A stretch of DNA of 64,000 nucleotides from Verrucomicrobiota bacterium (GCA_004293445.1 RDYP01000021.1:1-64000); one strand, 5' to 3'; counted from the first letter of the stretch, positions 1 through 9,689 are shown. Made by a program: numbers and translations. Notes: generated from the letters alone by a model not told the origin.

Positions 1-491
1 CGTTCCGCGGTTTTCGCCCTTCCGGTGGGTTCCAGGGCATGGCCGAGGATCTCGCGGGTGCAGCAGTCGATGACGGGCACGAAGACGCACCAGCCGTCCC
101 TACCGCAGTGGATGAGGGCAAGGTCGGTGGCCCATCTCTGATCGGGACGATCGGCGATGGAGCGGGAGATCCGGACCCGCGGGCGGGATCCCGCCTTTCG
201 CTTCGGAAGGGTCCAGCCCTTGAGCTTCATGATGCGGTGGACCTTCTTGCGGTTGACCTGGATGCCCTCGATGAAGCGCAGACGGCTCCATGTGCCGCGC
301 ACGCCGCAGGCCGGCTCTTGGTTGTGGAGCCGCTTGATGCGGGTGGCGAGGTCCTCGTCGATGGGTCGGGGCTTGGCCTCGCGGGGCTGGTAGTAGGCGC
401 TGGATCTCGGGAGGCAGAACCAGTCGCATACTTTGGAAACGGAGGCCTGACGACCCGACGCGCGCAGGGCTTGGATTACGTGAGTCACGAG
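1..491 (-). CDS. IS3-family transposase orfB, DDE integrase core, partial
   Basis: The frame, read leftwards from about 510, encodes the HTH_21-like segment (YYQPREAKPRPIDEDLATRI), the linker IMKLKGWTLPKRKA and the start of the RNase-H-like catalytic core, RWATDLALIHCGRDGWCVFV. The Asp of ATDL is the first residue of the DDE triad. The second Asp lies in VPVIDCCTREILG; the catalytic Glu is outside the window. The frame lies one base back (-1) from orfA and overlaps its end, so the protein is probably made as an OrfAB fusion by frameshifting near 507-520 (GGGAAAG). The start given is a GTG inside the overlap and is nominal. The gene is cut off at base 1. Confidence 0.85.
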
Positions 492-814
492 TCCGCGTCG
501 GGCTGAGGCTTTCCCAGGCCCAAGTAGTCCCTGGCGATTTTGTAGGCCTCCATCTGCATGGTGAGGTCGCCGATCTTGGCAAGGAGGTCCTTCTTTTCGG
601 CACGATGCTTGGCTTCCGCGTCGCGCGGATGGGAGCGGAGTGCCTCGGTGCCTTGGGAGACGAAGTCGTCCGTCCACTGCTCGATTTCCGCGACGGTGAG
701 GTCGTGGGATCTGGCGAGTTCCGCGGCGGTGGTTTTGCCTTTGATGATGTCCATGACTGCCGTGGCCTTTCGGCGAGCGGTCCATCGTTTGATGTCGTCG
801 TTTGGATCACTCAT
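485..814 (-). CDS. IS3-family transposase orfA, DNA-binding subunit
   Basis: A 109-residue protein with an N-terminal helix-turn-helix region (residues about 10-60, including KGKTTAAELARSHDLTVAEIE) and a C-terminal coiled-coil part (about 65-100), as in IS3 OrfA proteins that bind the terminal repeats and multimerise. The ATG at 814 lies about 86 bases inside the element end, a normal distance. Its 3' end overlaps orfB in the -1 frame. The gene looks intact, so the element could be active if its other half is complete. Confidence 0.85.
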   Translation of the reverse strand: MSDPNDDIKRWTARRKATAVMDIIKGKTTAAELARSHDLTVAEIEQWTDDFVSQGTEALRSHPRDAEAKHRAEKKDLLAKIGDLTMQMEAYKIARDYLGLGKPQPDADS

Positions 815-976
815 GGGGTGCCTCCTTTCCCGATGGAATGGCGGAAATGGGGCTCAGAATCGAGCTTATTACCTGTCCAGTTCTTTAGGGGGACGCTCCA
901 AGGCAAAACCAAAGACCCTACCTCAATTCCACCCAATCCCTCACTAACGATCACCGAGCACCTTTCGACGCGAAAA

Positions 977-2308
977 TCAAAAAGGCGACTTCCAGCATGT
1001 CTCATCCCAAATCCAAAATTCTAGATCCAATTGCCTCCGTTGCTGCTCGTTGCGCCTGAGGCGATCGACGAGCCCGCGCTCTTCTTCCAGCCTTCCTAGC
1101 AAAACTTTGGAATTTGAACCAGGCGGAGGATTACGGCGAATCCACCTGAGAGACCTTTCAAGCGCATCACGCTCTGCGACCAAAGCCTCATAATTTCTCT
1201 TTGCTCGTTCGAGCGAGTGAATTTCCTGCTCCATCCGCGCACGTAGGCTTTCTTGAACGAATCTCGCTCTTTCTTCCGCTCGCTCGGTGGACATTTTACC
1301 GCTACCAGTAAAATCAAACGACTCATTTAGCGATCCGAACAAACGAAGCTCTTGTCCACTTAAACCGTCTTGATCGGTAACGGAATCGTAGAGGGTGGGA
1401 ATTGACACTCCCGAAGAAAATGATGGAAGCTTTTCCATCTTGACCCTCCACAGATTGGCAAGAGCTGCTTCAACCTGACCTGCTGCTTGCTTCATCGCCA
1501 GCAATCCATAACCGCGGTCGGGGTCAAGAGCTCCTAATTTTGCCTCATAAGAGATATCGGGTAGCGTCGTCGCTTCAGGAATCCAATTTTCGCCGGGAGT
1601 ATTGAGCAACTGATTGAGCGAGACTCGTAACTGCCTTTGCCTATCGAGCTCGGCGAGCTTCGCCTTCGACTGCTGAAACTCTCCGTCCAAAAGACCCCGC
1701 CATGAAGCATCCTGTCGCGACGGAAACTCCCTTACGGGGATAGACTCCAGCGCATAGCGATGCATTAGGAACTGTCCGTACAAAGTGACCCGCAAGCGTC
1801 GCTCAAGCTCGTGGAGCGCTAGCGCGCTTTGATAATACTGCAATTCAAGACTATAACGCCTTGCGTATGCGGTCAGTGGATTCGGGACACTGAAAGTTCC
1901 ATACAAGCGTATTCCGTAACCATCGTCTCGAAGCTTCGCAAGATCCCCTAATGCGCTACTGAGATTGGCTACCGCTGCCAAGCGAGGGCTCAGTTGATCA
2001 ATTACGAAACGATTCCGCTCCCGCTCGATCTGGGAATGGGAAAGGCGAGCCTGCTTAAGCCTCTGATTGTGCTGCTCGAGCAATTTACAAGCAGCCTGCC
2101 ATTCCAATTTCCGACCATGCTTCCCCCAAGATTTAGTGAGTGTTACCTGCTCACCAAAAACGCTGCGGGTCGCGTCGAAAATTCGTTTTTCCAACCGCTT
2201 CTCTACACACCCAGTTGTCCCAATCAGAGACAACAATAAAAAGTAGTGGACCAACAGTATCCGGAAGGAGCGGTTTTCGCCAAATCTTGAATTTCCCCCA
2301 CGGATCAC
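977..2308 (-). CDS. TolC-like outer-membrane efflux lipoprotein
   Basis: A 443-residue protein with an N-terminal hydrophobic segment (about 16-33) ending in GTTGC, a plausible lipobox. The rest is long, charged, mostly helical sequence rich in Leu, Arg, Glu and Gln (for example LEQHNQRLKQARLSHSQIERERNRF), the pattern of outer-membrane efflux channels of the TolC/OEP type. Its start overlaps the stop of the upstream lipoprotein gene (ATGA at 2308-2305), so the two are probably translationally coupled. An HlyD-like adaptor and an ABC transporter are encoded divergently next door, so this may be their outer-membrane channel. Pairwise similarity within OEP proteins is low, so the family call is moderate. 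Confidence 0.6.
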   Translation of the reverse strand: MIRGGNSRFGENRSFRILLVHYFLLLSLIGTTGCVEKRLEKRIFDATRSVFGEQVTLTKSWGKHGRKLEWQAACKLLEQHNQRLKQARLSHSQIERERNRFVIDQLSPRLAAVANLSSALGDLAKLRDDGYGIRLYGTFSVPNPLTAYARRYSLELQYYQSALALHELERRLRVTLYGQFLMHRYALESIPVREFPSRQDASWRGLLDGEFQQSKAKLAELDRQRQLRVSLNQLLNTPGENWIPEATTLPDISYEAKLGALDPDRGYGLLAMKQAAGQVEAALANLWRVKMEKLPSFSSGVSIPTLYDSVTDQDGLSGQELRLFGSLNESFDFTGSGKMSTERAEERARFVQESLRARMEQEIHSLERAKRNYEALVAERDALERSLRWIRRNPPPGSNSKVLLGRLEEERGLVDRLRRNEQQRRQLDLEFWIWDETCWKSPF

Positions 2309-3369
2309 CGGGTTTTATTTACGTCGAGAATGAAGAGACCACTGGTTCCATCTTGGCGAACGTAGGCACCCGTACGAATCTCCTCCGTTACCGTACCAGT
2401 CGTAATGATACCACCACCAGTGAAGTTGAGCGTGAAGGTTTCATCCGTCGGAAGCGGAACGACAGTACCCGACTGGTAAGCAATCTGCAATTCAACAGTT
2501 TCTGTTCCGTAAGGCTGAATCTGCGTGTAGCCCGCCTGATAGGTCTCCACAATTTCTTGCCCAGGCAGGTTTAAGTTCTTTGTCACCGTCACTGCGACAA
2601 CGCCTCTCTCAGTTGAAGTCTTCGATTGATTAGAAACGCCTCCGGTAGCGATAAATGGACCGAACTGAATCTCCACATCGTGCCCCTGAGCATCAACACC
2701 AGCTTGGTTCAGAGTCAGAACCTTATTGTTGAACGAAGAGATCGTGATAAAGCCCGGGCCTTTGTTAATGCCATCCCATCCCGTGGGCACGGGCCGAGGA
2801 TTTTCAGAGAGCCCGCCAATGTTGCTCGATGGAGCAAACTGAGCGACGTAGCGCCCGCGCGGATTACTAGCGGTCAAAACTGCTTGGATGTCGCCAATCG
2901 ACCCACCGTTAGCGGTGAAAGAAAGAACAATTGTATCGAAACCAACCCCACCTGCCGCGCTGTTAAAAATCGTATTTGCCTCCGTGTTCTCTGCATACAC
3001 CAACAAACGACCAGTGGACCCGTCAATTGGCGTATACTCATAGCGCGTCGCGCCGCCAAGATCGACCGGCCAACGCAATTGAGTACCGTCCAGAGCCGTA
3101 GCGTCGGCCGGGGTAAACGAGATCAAAGAATCATTGAGACGCTCATAAAAAATACCACCGATCTCAGTACCCGTGCTGGAGGCATTGGGTGGTGACGCCG
3201 TGAAAGTGAGGCGCGCACCACCGAAATTCAAAGTGACGCCGTTGAGCGATTGAGGACGGATTCCAGCGTCGCCACCGCCATCACCACCACCGCAGCCTGA
3301 AAACAGGCTGCAGGCAACTGCGGATACCAAAACGGCGAAAAATGCTTTGAAAGGGTTTCTCACGGACAC
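2305..3369 (-). CDS. secreted beta-rich lipoprotein, function unknown
   Basis: I place the start at GTG 3369, giving 354 residues, because GGAG lies five bases upstream and the resulting N-terminus is a textbook lipoprotein signal: basic RNPFK, a hydrophobic stretch, then LFSGC. A flexible GGGDGGGD linker follows the cysteine. The rest is rich in Thr, Gly, Val and aromatic residues in short alternating strands, suggesting a beta-sandwich on the cell surface or in the periplasm. I do not recognise the family. An upstream in-frame ATG at 3477 would bury the signal peptide and is less likely. The gene is coupled to the TolC-like gene and diverges from the adaptor gene at 3469. Confidence 0.7.
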   Translation of the reverse strand: MSVRNPFKAFFAVLVSAVACSLFSGCGGGDGGGDAGIRPQSLNGVTLNFGGARLTFTASPPNASSTGTEIGGIFYERLNDSLISFTPADATALDGTQLRWPVDLGGATRYEYTPIDGSTGRLLVYAENTEANTIFNSAAGGVGFDTIVLSFTANGGSIGDIQAVLTASNPRGRYVAQFAPSSNIGGLSENPRPVPTGWDGINKGPGFITISSFNNKVLTLNQAGVDAQGHDVEIQFGPFIATGGVSNQSKTSTERGVVAVTVTKNLNLPGQEIVETYQAGYTQIQPYGTETVELQIAYQSGTVVPLPTDETFTLNFTGGGIITTGTVTEEIRTGAYVRQDGTSGLFILDVNKTR

Positions 3370-3468
3370 GACGACTCCGTAGTTAGCGACGTTCAACCCG
3401 TCAACACCAAATATTGGATCGGAGCATCTTCCTTGACCGGGCTCTACGCCATAGCCACCGTCCATGCC

Positions 3469-4665
3469 ATGGTTCATCGTCCGTTGCCTGCCTGCATCAT
3501 TTCACTGGTGGTGGCTTCTGTTCCGGTCCAAATTTCCTGTGGGACTTCAGCCGGCATGCCCCTAGAGGATTTCCCTAGCGTCAATCGTATCTGGTTATGC
3601 CATGTGAAGGGCAACTTGGCCGCAACCAAACAGACACCCGTCATGGCCAACGGTTCGGGGTGGTTCCGAATACTGACGCCGGAAGGCGCGAGCCTGAAAA
3701 AAGACGAAGTCTTCGCGGTATTCCGCCCCGAACGCTTGGAACTCGAGCGAGAGTCACTTACTTTGGAAAAATCTGCACTTCAATCTGCCATCGAAGAAGC
3801 TCGCCTAGAACAACAAGATAGGCATCTCGTGCTTGAAAGTCAAAAGAACGAAGCGGAGGCAGAGCTGCAGGAGCTAAATGCTGCCTTAACCCTTCCCAAA
3901 TTGGGTAAAAACCCCGAATTTAAAAAGAAAATTGATGATTCGATCACTGCCATGCGGCACAAGATCGAACGCTACGAAAAACGCATCGCCCTGCTCCAAG
4001 AAAGCATTGAAAACGACGCAGAGGTAAACCAACTCAAGTTGGATTTTCAACGCCAACAACAAAATTTTGAGGTAATGGAAAGGACAGCGGAACAACGCGC
4101 ACCTTTTGCCGGCAGCTTCGCATTGACGGCGGGTCTGCGGGAGGAGAACAAAGGAAAAACCCTCCCCTTTGAATTCTGGGTCAACAGCGCAGAGCTGATC
4201 GGACACGTCACAGATGACAGCAGTTACGATGTGACTTTGGTTGACTACCCATCCATCATCAACAGGTCCCCACTCGAAAATCTCCAAATGGAGGTTTATG
4301 TGGATTCGTCCAGTCCCCCTCTCGTCGCCGACTTTCTGGAATCGAGGAACGAAGGCCGGACGGGCGTCGGCGCCCGCGCGGAAAAGGTTTTGATCTTTCG
4401 AATCCAGAATAGCAGCCGGGACCGCGCACAGGTTCTGGCAGGTACCACAAGCTTCGGCCAAATATTCCAACAGTTGCCCGGAGACTGCCATATCGTCCCC
4501 AAGGCAAAGCTGATGGAGGCACTTGAGAGCCTGCCTCAATCATCCAAAGGTGGGTGGGAGGCCATGGCCCGCTCCGTTTGGCCTGAGGCTGAGTTGGTAG
4601 CAGTGGGGCACCGCGAACTTGCCATCAAAACTGCCGGTTCGACCAACAAATCCGATCGTCGCTAG
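3469..4665 (+). CDS. HlyD/MacA-like periplasmic adaptor of an efflux transporter
   Basis: The start chosen is ATG 3469 (398 residues), which places a signal-type hydrophobic segment at the N-terminus (ACIISLVVASVPVQISC). Residues about 60-80 (GSGWFRILTPEGASLKKDEVFAVF) resemble the first half of a biotinyl-lipoyl domain. A long coiled coil follows (about 85-200, rich in Glu, Gln and Lys), then RAPFAGSF, the return half-motif typical of membrane fusion proteins, and a C-terminal beta part. The gene precedes an ABC ATPase and permease on the same strand, the macA-macB order. The C-terminal domain does not match well-known adaptors, and substrate cannot be inferred. Confidence 0.65.
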   Translation: MVHRPLPACIISLVVASVPVQISCGTSAGMPLEDFPSVNRIWLCHVKGNLAATKQTPVMANGSGWFRILTPEGASLKKDEVFAVFRPERLELERESLTLEKSALQSAIEEARLEQQDRHLVLESQKNEAEAELQELNAALTLPKLGKNPEFKKKIDDSITAMRHKIERYEKRIALLQESIENDAEVNQLKLDFQRQQQNFEVMERTAEQRAPFAGSFALTAGLREENKGKTLPFEFWVNSAELIGHVTDDSSYDVTLVDYPSIINRSPLENLQMEVYVDSSSPPLVADFLESRNEGRTGVGARAEKVLIFRIQNSSRDRAQVLAGTTSFGQIFQQLPGDCHIVPKAKLMEALESLPQSSKGGWEAMARSVWPEAELVAVGHRELAIKTAGSTNKSDRR

Positions 4666-4752
4666 GCTTTATCTCTAATTGCACGAAATGAACCTCAACG
4701 CTCGAGTCGGGCACGCACCCCCGGCCGCGTTACCCCACCATCAAGCAATCTC

Positions 4753-5391
4753 GTGAAAGTAACTTTTGAGAGCGTGGCCTATCGCTATCCGGGGGGCAAG
4801 AATCTGGTCTTCGAATCCTTCTCCAAGGAATTCAAGAAAGGCATTTCCTTGCTAAAAGGATACTCTGGATGCGGGAAGAGCACCCTCCTGCGCTTAGCTG
4901 CAGGATTGCTGCCACCGGTCTCCGGTGCCATACAAGCAGATTTTTCCCGCCTCGCCGGACCAGTTGGATCATCCGCTTTCCTACGCAAAGAGGTGGGCTT
5001 TGTCTTCCAGCAACTCAACCTCCTACCGCTGGCTTCCGTTCGTCGCAACATAGCTCTCGCCGCACAACTTGCCGGTCAATCTCCATCCCAAGCCCTACCA
5101 TGGTTGGAGAAACTCGGTATCGCCGAACTTGCAGACTCCAAGCCTTCCCAGCTTTCCGGAGGCCAGCAGCAACGAGCGGCTTTAGCAAGGGCATTAGCGA
5201 AACATCCACGCCTACTCCTACTTGACGAACCCACCTCCGGATTGGACGACGCCAATACTGAAATCATCAAATCAGTGCTACAACAAGATCTCCCCTCCGA
5301 TCTGATCTGCATCATTGCGACTCACGACGCACGCCTTCTGGGACTCAGCCATGACATCATCGACTTCGATACCCGCCTACCTTTGGCATAA
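4753..5391 (+). CDS. ABC transporter ATP-binding protein (LolD/MacB type)
   Basis: A 212-residue nucleotide-binding subunit starting at GTG 4753. Visible motifs in order are Walker [11 protein letters not shown]-loop [10 protein letters not shown], signature LSGGQQQR, Walker [13 protein letters not shown] and H-loop ATHD. The size and the QLNLLP/SGLD wording fit the LolD/MacB/FtsE class that pairs with FtsX-like permeases. The 3' end overlaps the next gene by 41 bases in another frame, so the two are co-translated. Substrates in this class include lipoproteins, peptides and macrolides; nothing here tells which. Confidence 0.9.
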   Translation: MKVTFESVAYRYPGGKNLVFESFSKEFKKGISLLKGYSGCGKSTLLRLAAGLLPPVSGAIQADFSRLAGPVGSSAFLRKEVGFVFQQLNLLPLASVRRNIALAAQLAGQSPSQALPWLEKLGIAELADSKPSQLSGGQQQRAALARALAKHPRLLLLDEPTSGLDDANTEIIKSVLQQDLPSDLICIIATHDARLLGLSHDIIDFDTRLPLA

Positions 5392-6514
5392 CTCACTGAG
5401 GCGCTGGATCGAAAACCCCGCGTCCCCCCTCACCAAGTTTCTCGTTCCCTTCCTTTTTGGGTTGCTGGCCTTTCTTGTATTCGGGCTCATGCGTGGGATA
5501 GAAGCCGAATTACGAGCCCAATTGTCTCGTTCCGACTTACGCGCCATCCACGTCAGTGAGTCCGTAAGGCCAAGTGAAGCGACTGATCGCTACTATCAGG
5601 CACTGGAATCTCCAGCACCATGGAGCGCATGGTGCCAATCCAACGACCTTTTCCTCCAAGCGCCGATCACGGGTAAAAGTCGATTTTTCGAAAACATGCC
5701 AATCATCGGCTATCTTGAGCCGCCGAGCTTCGTCCTCCTTCCACCCACTCGGTCAGGGGCACCGCGACCGGCAATCATTCTCACTAACAGATCCCTTCCA
5801 CAGAAAATTCTCGATCAAGACGACCACATCACAATCAACGAGTCCTATCGCCTACCCGCACGTCTGGCAGTAATACCATCGCAACTCGCCAACGTCTTTC
5901 AAACTGAAGCTGTGGCCCTGATCCCGGCAGAAATGCTCGAAGCGCCACTGACTCGTTTTCACACACGCCTCCAAGTCCTCGTTCCTAGAACCGAAACCAG
6001 CACATCAATGCTCGAAGCCAAAATCCGCAAATTCGCAGAGGCTGAAAATCTCGATGTTCGGGTTTATTCATCACAAGGAATCCTAGCGCAACTCGAAAAA
6101 TTTAACCACCAACAGGAACTGATACGACTAATCCTCGGGCTGGGCATCGCTGTAATCCTAAGCTTGGTTTTGGGCAGTCTCTCGCTCTTAGAATTCCGCC
6201 AAGAACTCTACCTGTGTGCTCTTCTCCGAAGCTTTGGCGTTAGGCCAGCATCTCTTTGGATTCACTATCTCATGGAAACCGCACTGATCACTTATCTGGG
6301 TGGACTAACAGCCTACTGGTTCGCACGTGGCCCGCTCGAAACCATCATCGGCAGCTACCATAGCGGAGACCGCTTGCAGATACCTTTCTCAATGAATCTC
6401 GTCGGGCCCTCGGACCTTTCGATTATCGGATCCGCTCTTACCGCGGGAATTTTACTTTCCGCTTTGCCGCTAGTGCGAGGCCTGCGCAAGCCGGCGGGAC
6501 TAGCACTGCCCTGA
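5351..6514 (+). CDS. ABC transporter permease, FtsX/MacB-like
   Basis: Starting at ATG 5351 the protein has 387 residues. One membrane segment lies near the N-terminus (FLVPFLFGLLAFLVFGLM), followed by a large extracytoplasmic domain of about 220 residues. Three C-terminal segments follow (LILGLGIAVILSLVLGSLSL; YLMETALITYLGGLTAYWF; IIGSALTAGILLSALPLV). This 1+3 topology is that of FtsX-like permeases. The in-frame ATG at 5315 would lengthen the overlap with the ATPase gene and adds no recognisable sequence. It probably forms a tripartite exporter with the ATPase and the HlyD-like adaptor. Confidence 0.8.
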   Translation: MTSSTSIPAYLWHNSLRRWIENPASPLTKFLVPFLFGLLAFLVFGLMRGIEAELRAQLSRSDLRAIHVSESVRPSEATDRYYQALESPAPWSAWCQSNDLFLQAPITGKSRFFENMPIIGYLEPPSFVLLPPTRSGAPRPAIILTNRSLPQKILDQDDHITINESYRLPARLAVIPSQLANVFQTEAVALIPAEMLEAPLTRFHTRLQVLVPRTETSTSMLEAKIRKFAEAENLDVRVYSSQGILAQLEKFNHQQELIRLILGLGIAVILSLVLGSLSLLEFRQELYLCALLRSFGVRPASLWIHYLMETALITYLGGLTAYWFARGPLETIIGSYHSGDRLQIPFSMNLVGPSDLSIIGSALTAGILLSALPLVRGLRKPAGLALP

Positions 6515-6949
6515 CCCAAACTAGCGGCACCTAGAAAAACGAGGCAGCCGTGGCGTTACCCCGCTCTTTGAACCAGTTTCGATCAGGGTCGGATTTGTAG
6601 TTGGTTGGCGCTGTCCTTCGGAGTAAGGGTGGTCCATAGCGCAATCCGATTGCCCTTGGCTGGTTGATCCTTAGGCGGCTTTCCGAAGCGACTTGCCGTG
6701 CCGCGCTCGCTGCCAGCTCACCGACCCGAATTCCGGGGTCCGCCTCAGTGCCCGGTGGAGCGCTTACGCAGAGAAAGACCGGGAAGCATTAGGGACCACG
6801 CTTACGCACCAGCGACAAATTCGAGGCCATTCTAGGATCATACGATTGCAGCAGGTCCAAGTACTGAACAGAGCGTCCCCGTCGGCGCACGAAAAGCGAC
6901 CCAGATCATTCTGAAACAGGGCTTCCATACCGAAGAAATCCGATGAGAC
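6515..6949. other. intergenic region without a convincing gene
   Basis: A 435-base stretch between the permease and the pilus-operon terminator. The only open frames are short (about 70-80 codons), Arg-rich and overlap on both strands, as expected by chance in G+C-rich DNA. I see no tRNA, insertion-sequence end or conserved peptide. Confidence 0.6.
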
Positions 6950-6950
6950 G

Positions 6951-6980
6951 AAAAAGGGCGGAGGATATTCCCCTCCGCCC
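6951..6980 (-). terminator. rho-independent terminator of the pilus operon
   Basis: Read on the minus strand, the sequence is GGGCGGAGG, a short loop (GGAATAT), CCTCCGCCC, then TTTTT. This is a nine-base-pair G+C-rich stem followed by a T run. It lies about 30 bases after the stop of the secretin gene at 7011, so it ends the five-gene operon that starts at 14329. Confidence 0.9.
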
Positions 6981-7010
6981 CTATGAAGATCTCTAACCAC
7001 GTTAGATCAA

Positions 7011-9671
7011 CTACTCGGCCGGCGGTTCTGGAAGAACCTCTGTATTGGCGTCAGCAGCTGCCACAGGCATGGACTCACCACCGCGGATCGGACGCCCGGT
7101 GGCATCGATGATTTGAGCGGTGACGAAGATGATCAGGTTGCTCTTGATCCGATTCTCAGCCTTGGTCTGGAACAAGCGACCCACGACCGGGATGTCGCCC
7201 AAGATCGGGACCTTGTCCTCAACCATCTGGACGTCTTCGCGCATCAAGCCACCCACGGCGACTGTATAACCGTCATAGATGGTGAGAGCGGTTGTGACAC
7301 GACGAGTCGCAAACACCGGCATCTCGATCCGATTCTCGGTGATCGTCACAGTGGTGGGATTACCCAAAATATCGGTCGCAGGCGACTGGATCGGACTCCC
7401 GTAATTGATAAAGCCCTCGAACTCGACGATGTCAGGAGCGAATCGAAGATCGATCACGAAATCGTTACCACCGATGGTCGGCTCGATCTCAAGAGTCACA
7501 CCCGTGTTCCGAGTCTCGAACGAGGTCGGCGTCGCTGGCGTCACCGGGAAGATACCGCCCGAAGAACTCAAGCCAGGGCCATCCACCGACGAGGAAACAC
7601 CGACGGAGTTGGGAAGTTCGGGGGGCTCGTATTCAGTAGGATAGATAAATTCACGAATGATTTCGATGAGAGCCTTCTCACCAGAGCGAGCGGTGATGCT
7701 GGGAGCGGTCATCAGATCTGTCCCCTTCTTCTGGGCCAATCCGCGCATGATCATTTGAACCTGACTATCGGAGAATAATCCGGTCAAAGCAGCAATTCCA
7801 GGAGCAGGACTGGTGCGCTGCTGAGAAGTCCGATTGGTGTTGTTCAAGATGGCATCAATACTATTCCGATTGATTGCGCCATCACCTGTACGGGTTCCTG
7901 CCGTCACGATATCGGTGACGTTAGTACCAGGAATTGCCGGAAGCCCTGGTAGCGTCTCGCCGTTCACCGGGCTGATAAAATCAGCATTGGTGCGGGGCTG
8001 GCCGCTACCAACGGTTCCGCCTCCCAGGAAAAATCGACTCGAATTGAGTCCGAATGGCGACACCATCCAATCGAAACCTAGTTCATCGCTATTTTCTTGG
8101 GAAATCTCAACGAACTTCGTCGAGATCTTCACCTGCTTCGGCGTATCACCCACCAACTCCGAGACGATCTGCTCGATCAGATCCAAGTTGGTCGGCGTAT
8201 TGCGAACCAAGAGAGTGGAGCTACCAGCAAAGAACTTTGCGGAAGCATTCTCGGGGAACTTCACACCATTGTCCTTCAGCAACTCAGTCTCACTCTTACG
8301 AGGAGCCAAAGCGCGAGCGGAACCTGAGGACGAATCCTCTGCGAAAGGATCAGAATCGTCGGCTTCCTCTGCAGAACCGCCGCCACCACCAAGCTTGGAG
8401 AGGAAGTCCGGTGGAACACGGAAGCTGCGGGTGAACAGATCTTCGTCGGTCTCCGTGGCTGGCACCAGCGTGACCGCATACTCATCGACCTTGTAGCGAA
8501 GCTTGGTGCCCTCACAGATATATTTGAGTGCTTCAGCGAGCGGCACATTGCGCAAGCGAAGCTCCTTGATTCGCAAGGAACCCGGATCTTGTGCGGCACC
8601 GAGACCGGTAGCTGCATCTGCATCCAAACCAGCGTCGCCACTCGCGGCCGCACGAGGCTTGCGAATCACAAAGTTGATGCCCTTCCGAGCCGGATCGAGC
8701 TCTTGGGTGTCGAGTTCAATGGAACGGAGGCGAATGAAGTCAATCGCCTCTTCGACGGAGGTATCTTCGAAATCGATCACTGGAATCGTGATCGTCTTCA
8801 ACTTGTTCAAAATGTAGGTAGCGCCACCCGTGATTCCCTCAACTGGGCTGCCTTGAACGAGGTCATCCGTAACAATTGGAGGAACGGCGAGTTCCCAAGC
8901 CTTGTCAACGTCTGCGAGCAACTGAGCGCGAGTCTGATCATATGCCGCGCGATAGTAATCGGCACGAGCTTGAGCCACCTGTTCCATGCCGCGGCGAGCC
9001 GCCTTATTGTACGGATCGATCCGAAGGATCTCCTCATAGACGCGGTGAGCGTCATCATACTTTGCGAGATTGAAGTGCCCTTCGGCAGTATAGAGCTTGC
9101 GACGAACTTCATCGACATTCTCGGTGTGCTCAGCTGTGAGACCTGGATTGGTGCGGATCGGGTCGTCAAGATACTCGTTGAGGCGCTTGGCAAAGGGATT
9201 GTTAGGGTCCTCTACCAAAACATCTTCGGCAAGCTGGCGAGCCTCCTCGTAGCGACCGGCCTTGCGATAGTCTTCACCAAGGGCAGCGGATGCATCAGCG
9301 AGCAACTTGGTCAAATGCTCACGACGATCTTGAACCATCGGGGCATCGGGCAATTTGCCAAGGGCCTCTTTGTATTTGTCAAAAGCCTGCTTGAAATCGC
9401 CTTTAGCGTAAGCATCGCGACCCTCGTCGCGCAGCGAATCGGACTGAGCAACGTCGTTCTGACGGCGAAGCATCTCTTTCTGGGCGAGGCTGCTGTAGCC
9501 TCCACCTTGGTTTTCATCGCCGGCGTTGGCAACAGTCAGGGTGACCGGCATCACGGCGGCCACGGCCAAAAGGCTCGCGACGGTGCTGCGGGTACGATGC
9601 GTAGGCGTTTTTTGCATGGTTGGGGCGGTGTTTTGCCGGGCGGACCGGCGATTGGAAAGTGATTTTTTCAA
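7011..9671 (-). CDS. secretin with N-terminal TPR region (Amuc_1098-like)
   Basis: An 886-residue outer-membrane secretin. The N-terminus has a long signal sequence (SLLAVAAVMPVTLTVANA). Residues about 60-260 form TPR-like helical repeats (DAYAKGDFKQAFDKYKEALG; AEGHFNLAKYDDAHRVYEEI). Short secretin N-domains follow (about 290-420), and the C-terminal ring-forming domain (about 640-870) contains the family signature VPILGDIPVVGRLFQ. In Akkermansia the corresponding protein, Amuc_1098, is encoded beside Amuc_1099 to 1102, and the same order is present here. It should form the outer-membrane pore of a type IV pilus-like machine. It is the last gene of the operon and is followed by a terminator. 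Confidence 0.9.
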   Translation of the reverse strand: MKKSLSNRRSARQNTAPTMQKTPTHRTRSTVASLLAVAAVMPVTLTVANAGDENQGGGYSSLAQKEMLRRQNDVAQSDSLRDEGRDAYAKGDFKQAFDKYKEALGKLPDAPMVQDRREHLTKLLADASAALGEDYRKAGRYEEARQLAEDVLVEDPNNPFAKRLNEYLDDPIRTNPGLTAEHTENVDEVRRKLYTAEGHFNLAKYDDAHRVYEEILRIDPYNKAARRGMEQVAQARADYYRAAYDQTRAQLLADVDKAWELAVPPIVTDDLVQGSPVEGITGGATYILNKLKTITIPVIDFEDTSVEEAIDFIRLRSIELDTQELDPARKGINFVIRKPRAAASGDAGLDADAATGLGAAQDPGSLRIKELRLRNVPLAEALKYICEGTKLRYKVDEYAVTLVPATETDEDLFTRSFRVPPDFLSKLGGGGGSAEEADDSDPFAEDSSSGSARALAPRKSETELLKDNGVKFPENASAKFFAGSSTLLVRNTPTNLDLIEQIVSELVGDTPKQVKISTKFVEISQENSDELGFDWMVSPFGLNSSRFFLGGGTVGSGQPRTNADFISPVNGETLPGLPAIPGTNVTDIVTAGTRTGDGAINRNSIDAILNNTNRTSQQRTSPAPGIAALTGLFSDSQVQMIMRGLAQKKGTDLMTAPSITARSGEKALIEIIREFIYPTEYEPPELPNSVGVSSSVDGPGLSSSGGIFPVTPATPTSFETRNTGVTLEIEPTIGGNDFVIDLRFAPDIVEFEGFINYGSPIQSPATDILGNPTTVTITENRIEMPVFATRRVTTALTIYDGYTVAVGGLMREDVQMVEDKVPILGDIPVVGRLFQTKAENRIKSNLIIFVTAQIIDATGRPIRGGESMPVAAADANTEVLPEPPAE

Positions 9672-9689
9672 GAACAGTTTGATTTTGGA

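Larger units (their letters stand above)
1..900 (-). mobile_element. IS3-family insertion sequence, truncated by window edge
   Basis: The element carries overlapping orfA and orfB reading frames on the minus strand, the usual IS3 layout. Read on the minus strand, its outer end is at about position 900 and begins TGGAGCGTCCCCC, matching the TG-start and G/C-rich terminal repeats of IS3 elements. The other terminus lies beyond base 1, so the inverted-repeat partner and target duplication cannot be checked. The outer end lies 76 bases from the stop of the neighbouring TolC-like gene, with no gene between. Confidence 0.85.

Noticed and set aside
100-810. 236-codon minus-strand frame across the insertion sequence
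   Set aside because: Ser/Pro/Arg-rich shadow frame; the true orfA and orfB frames carry the IS3 transposase motifs.
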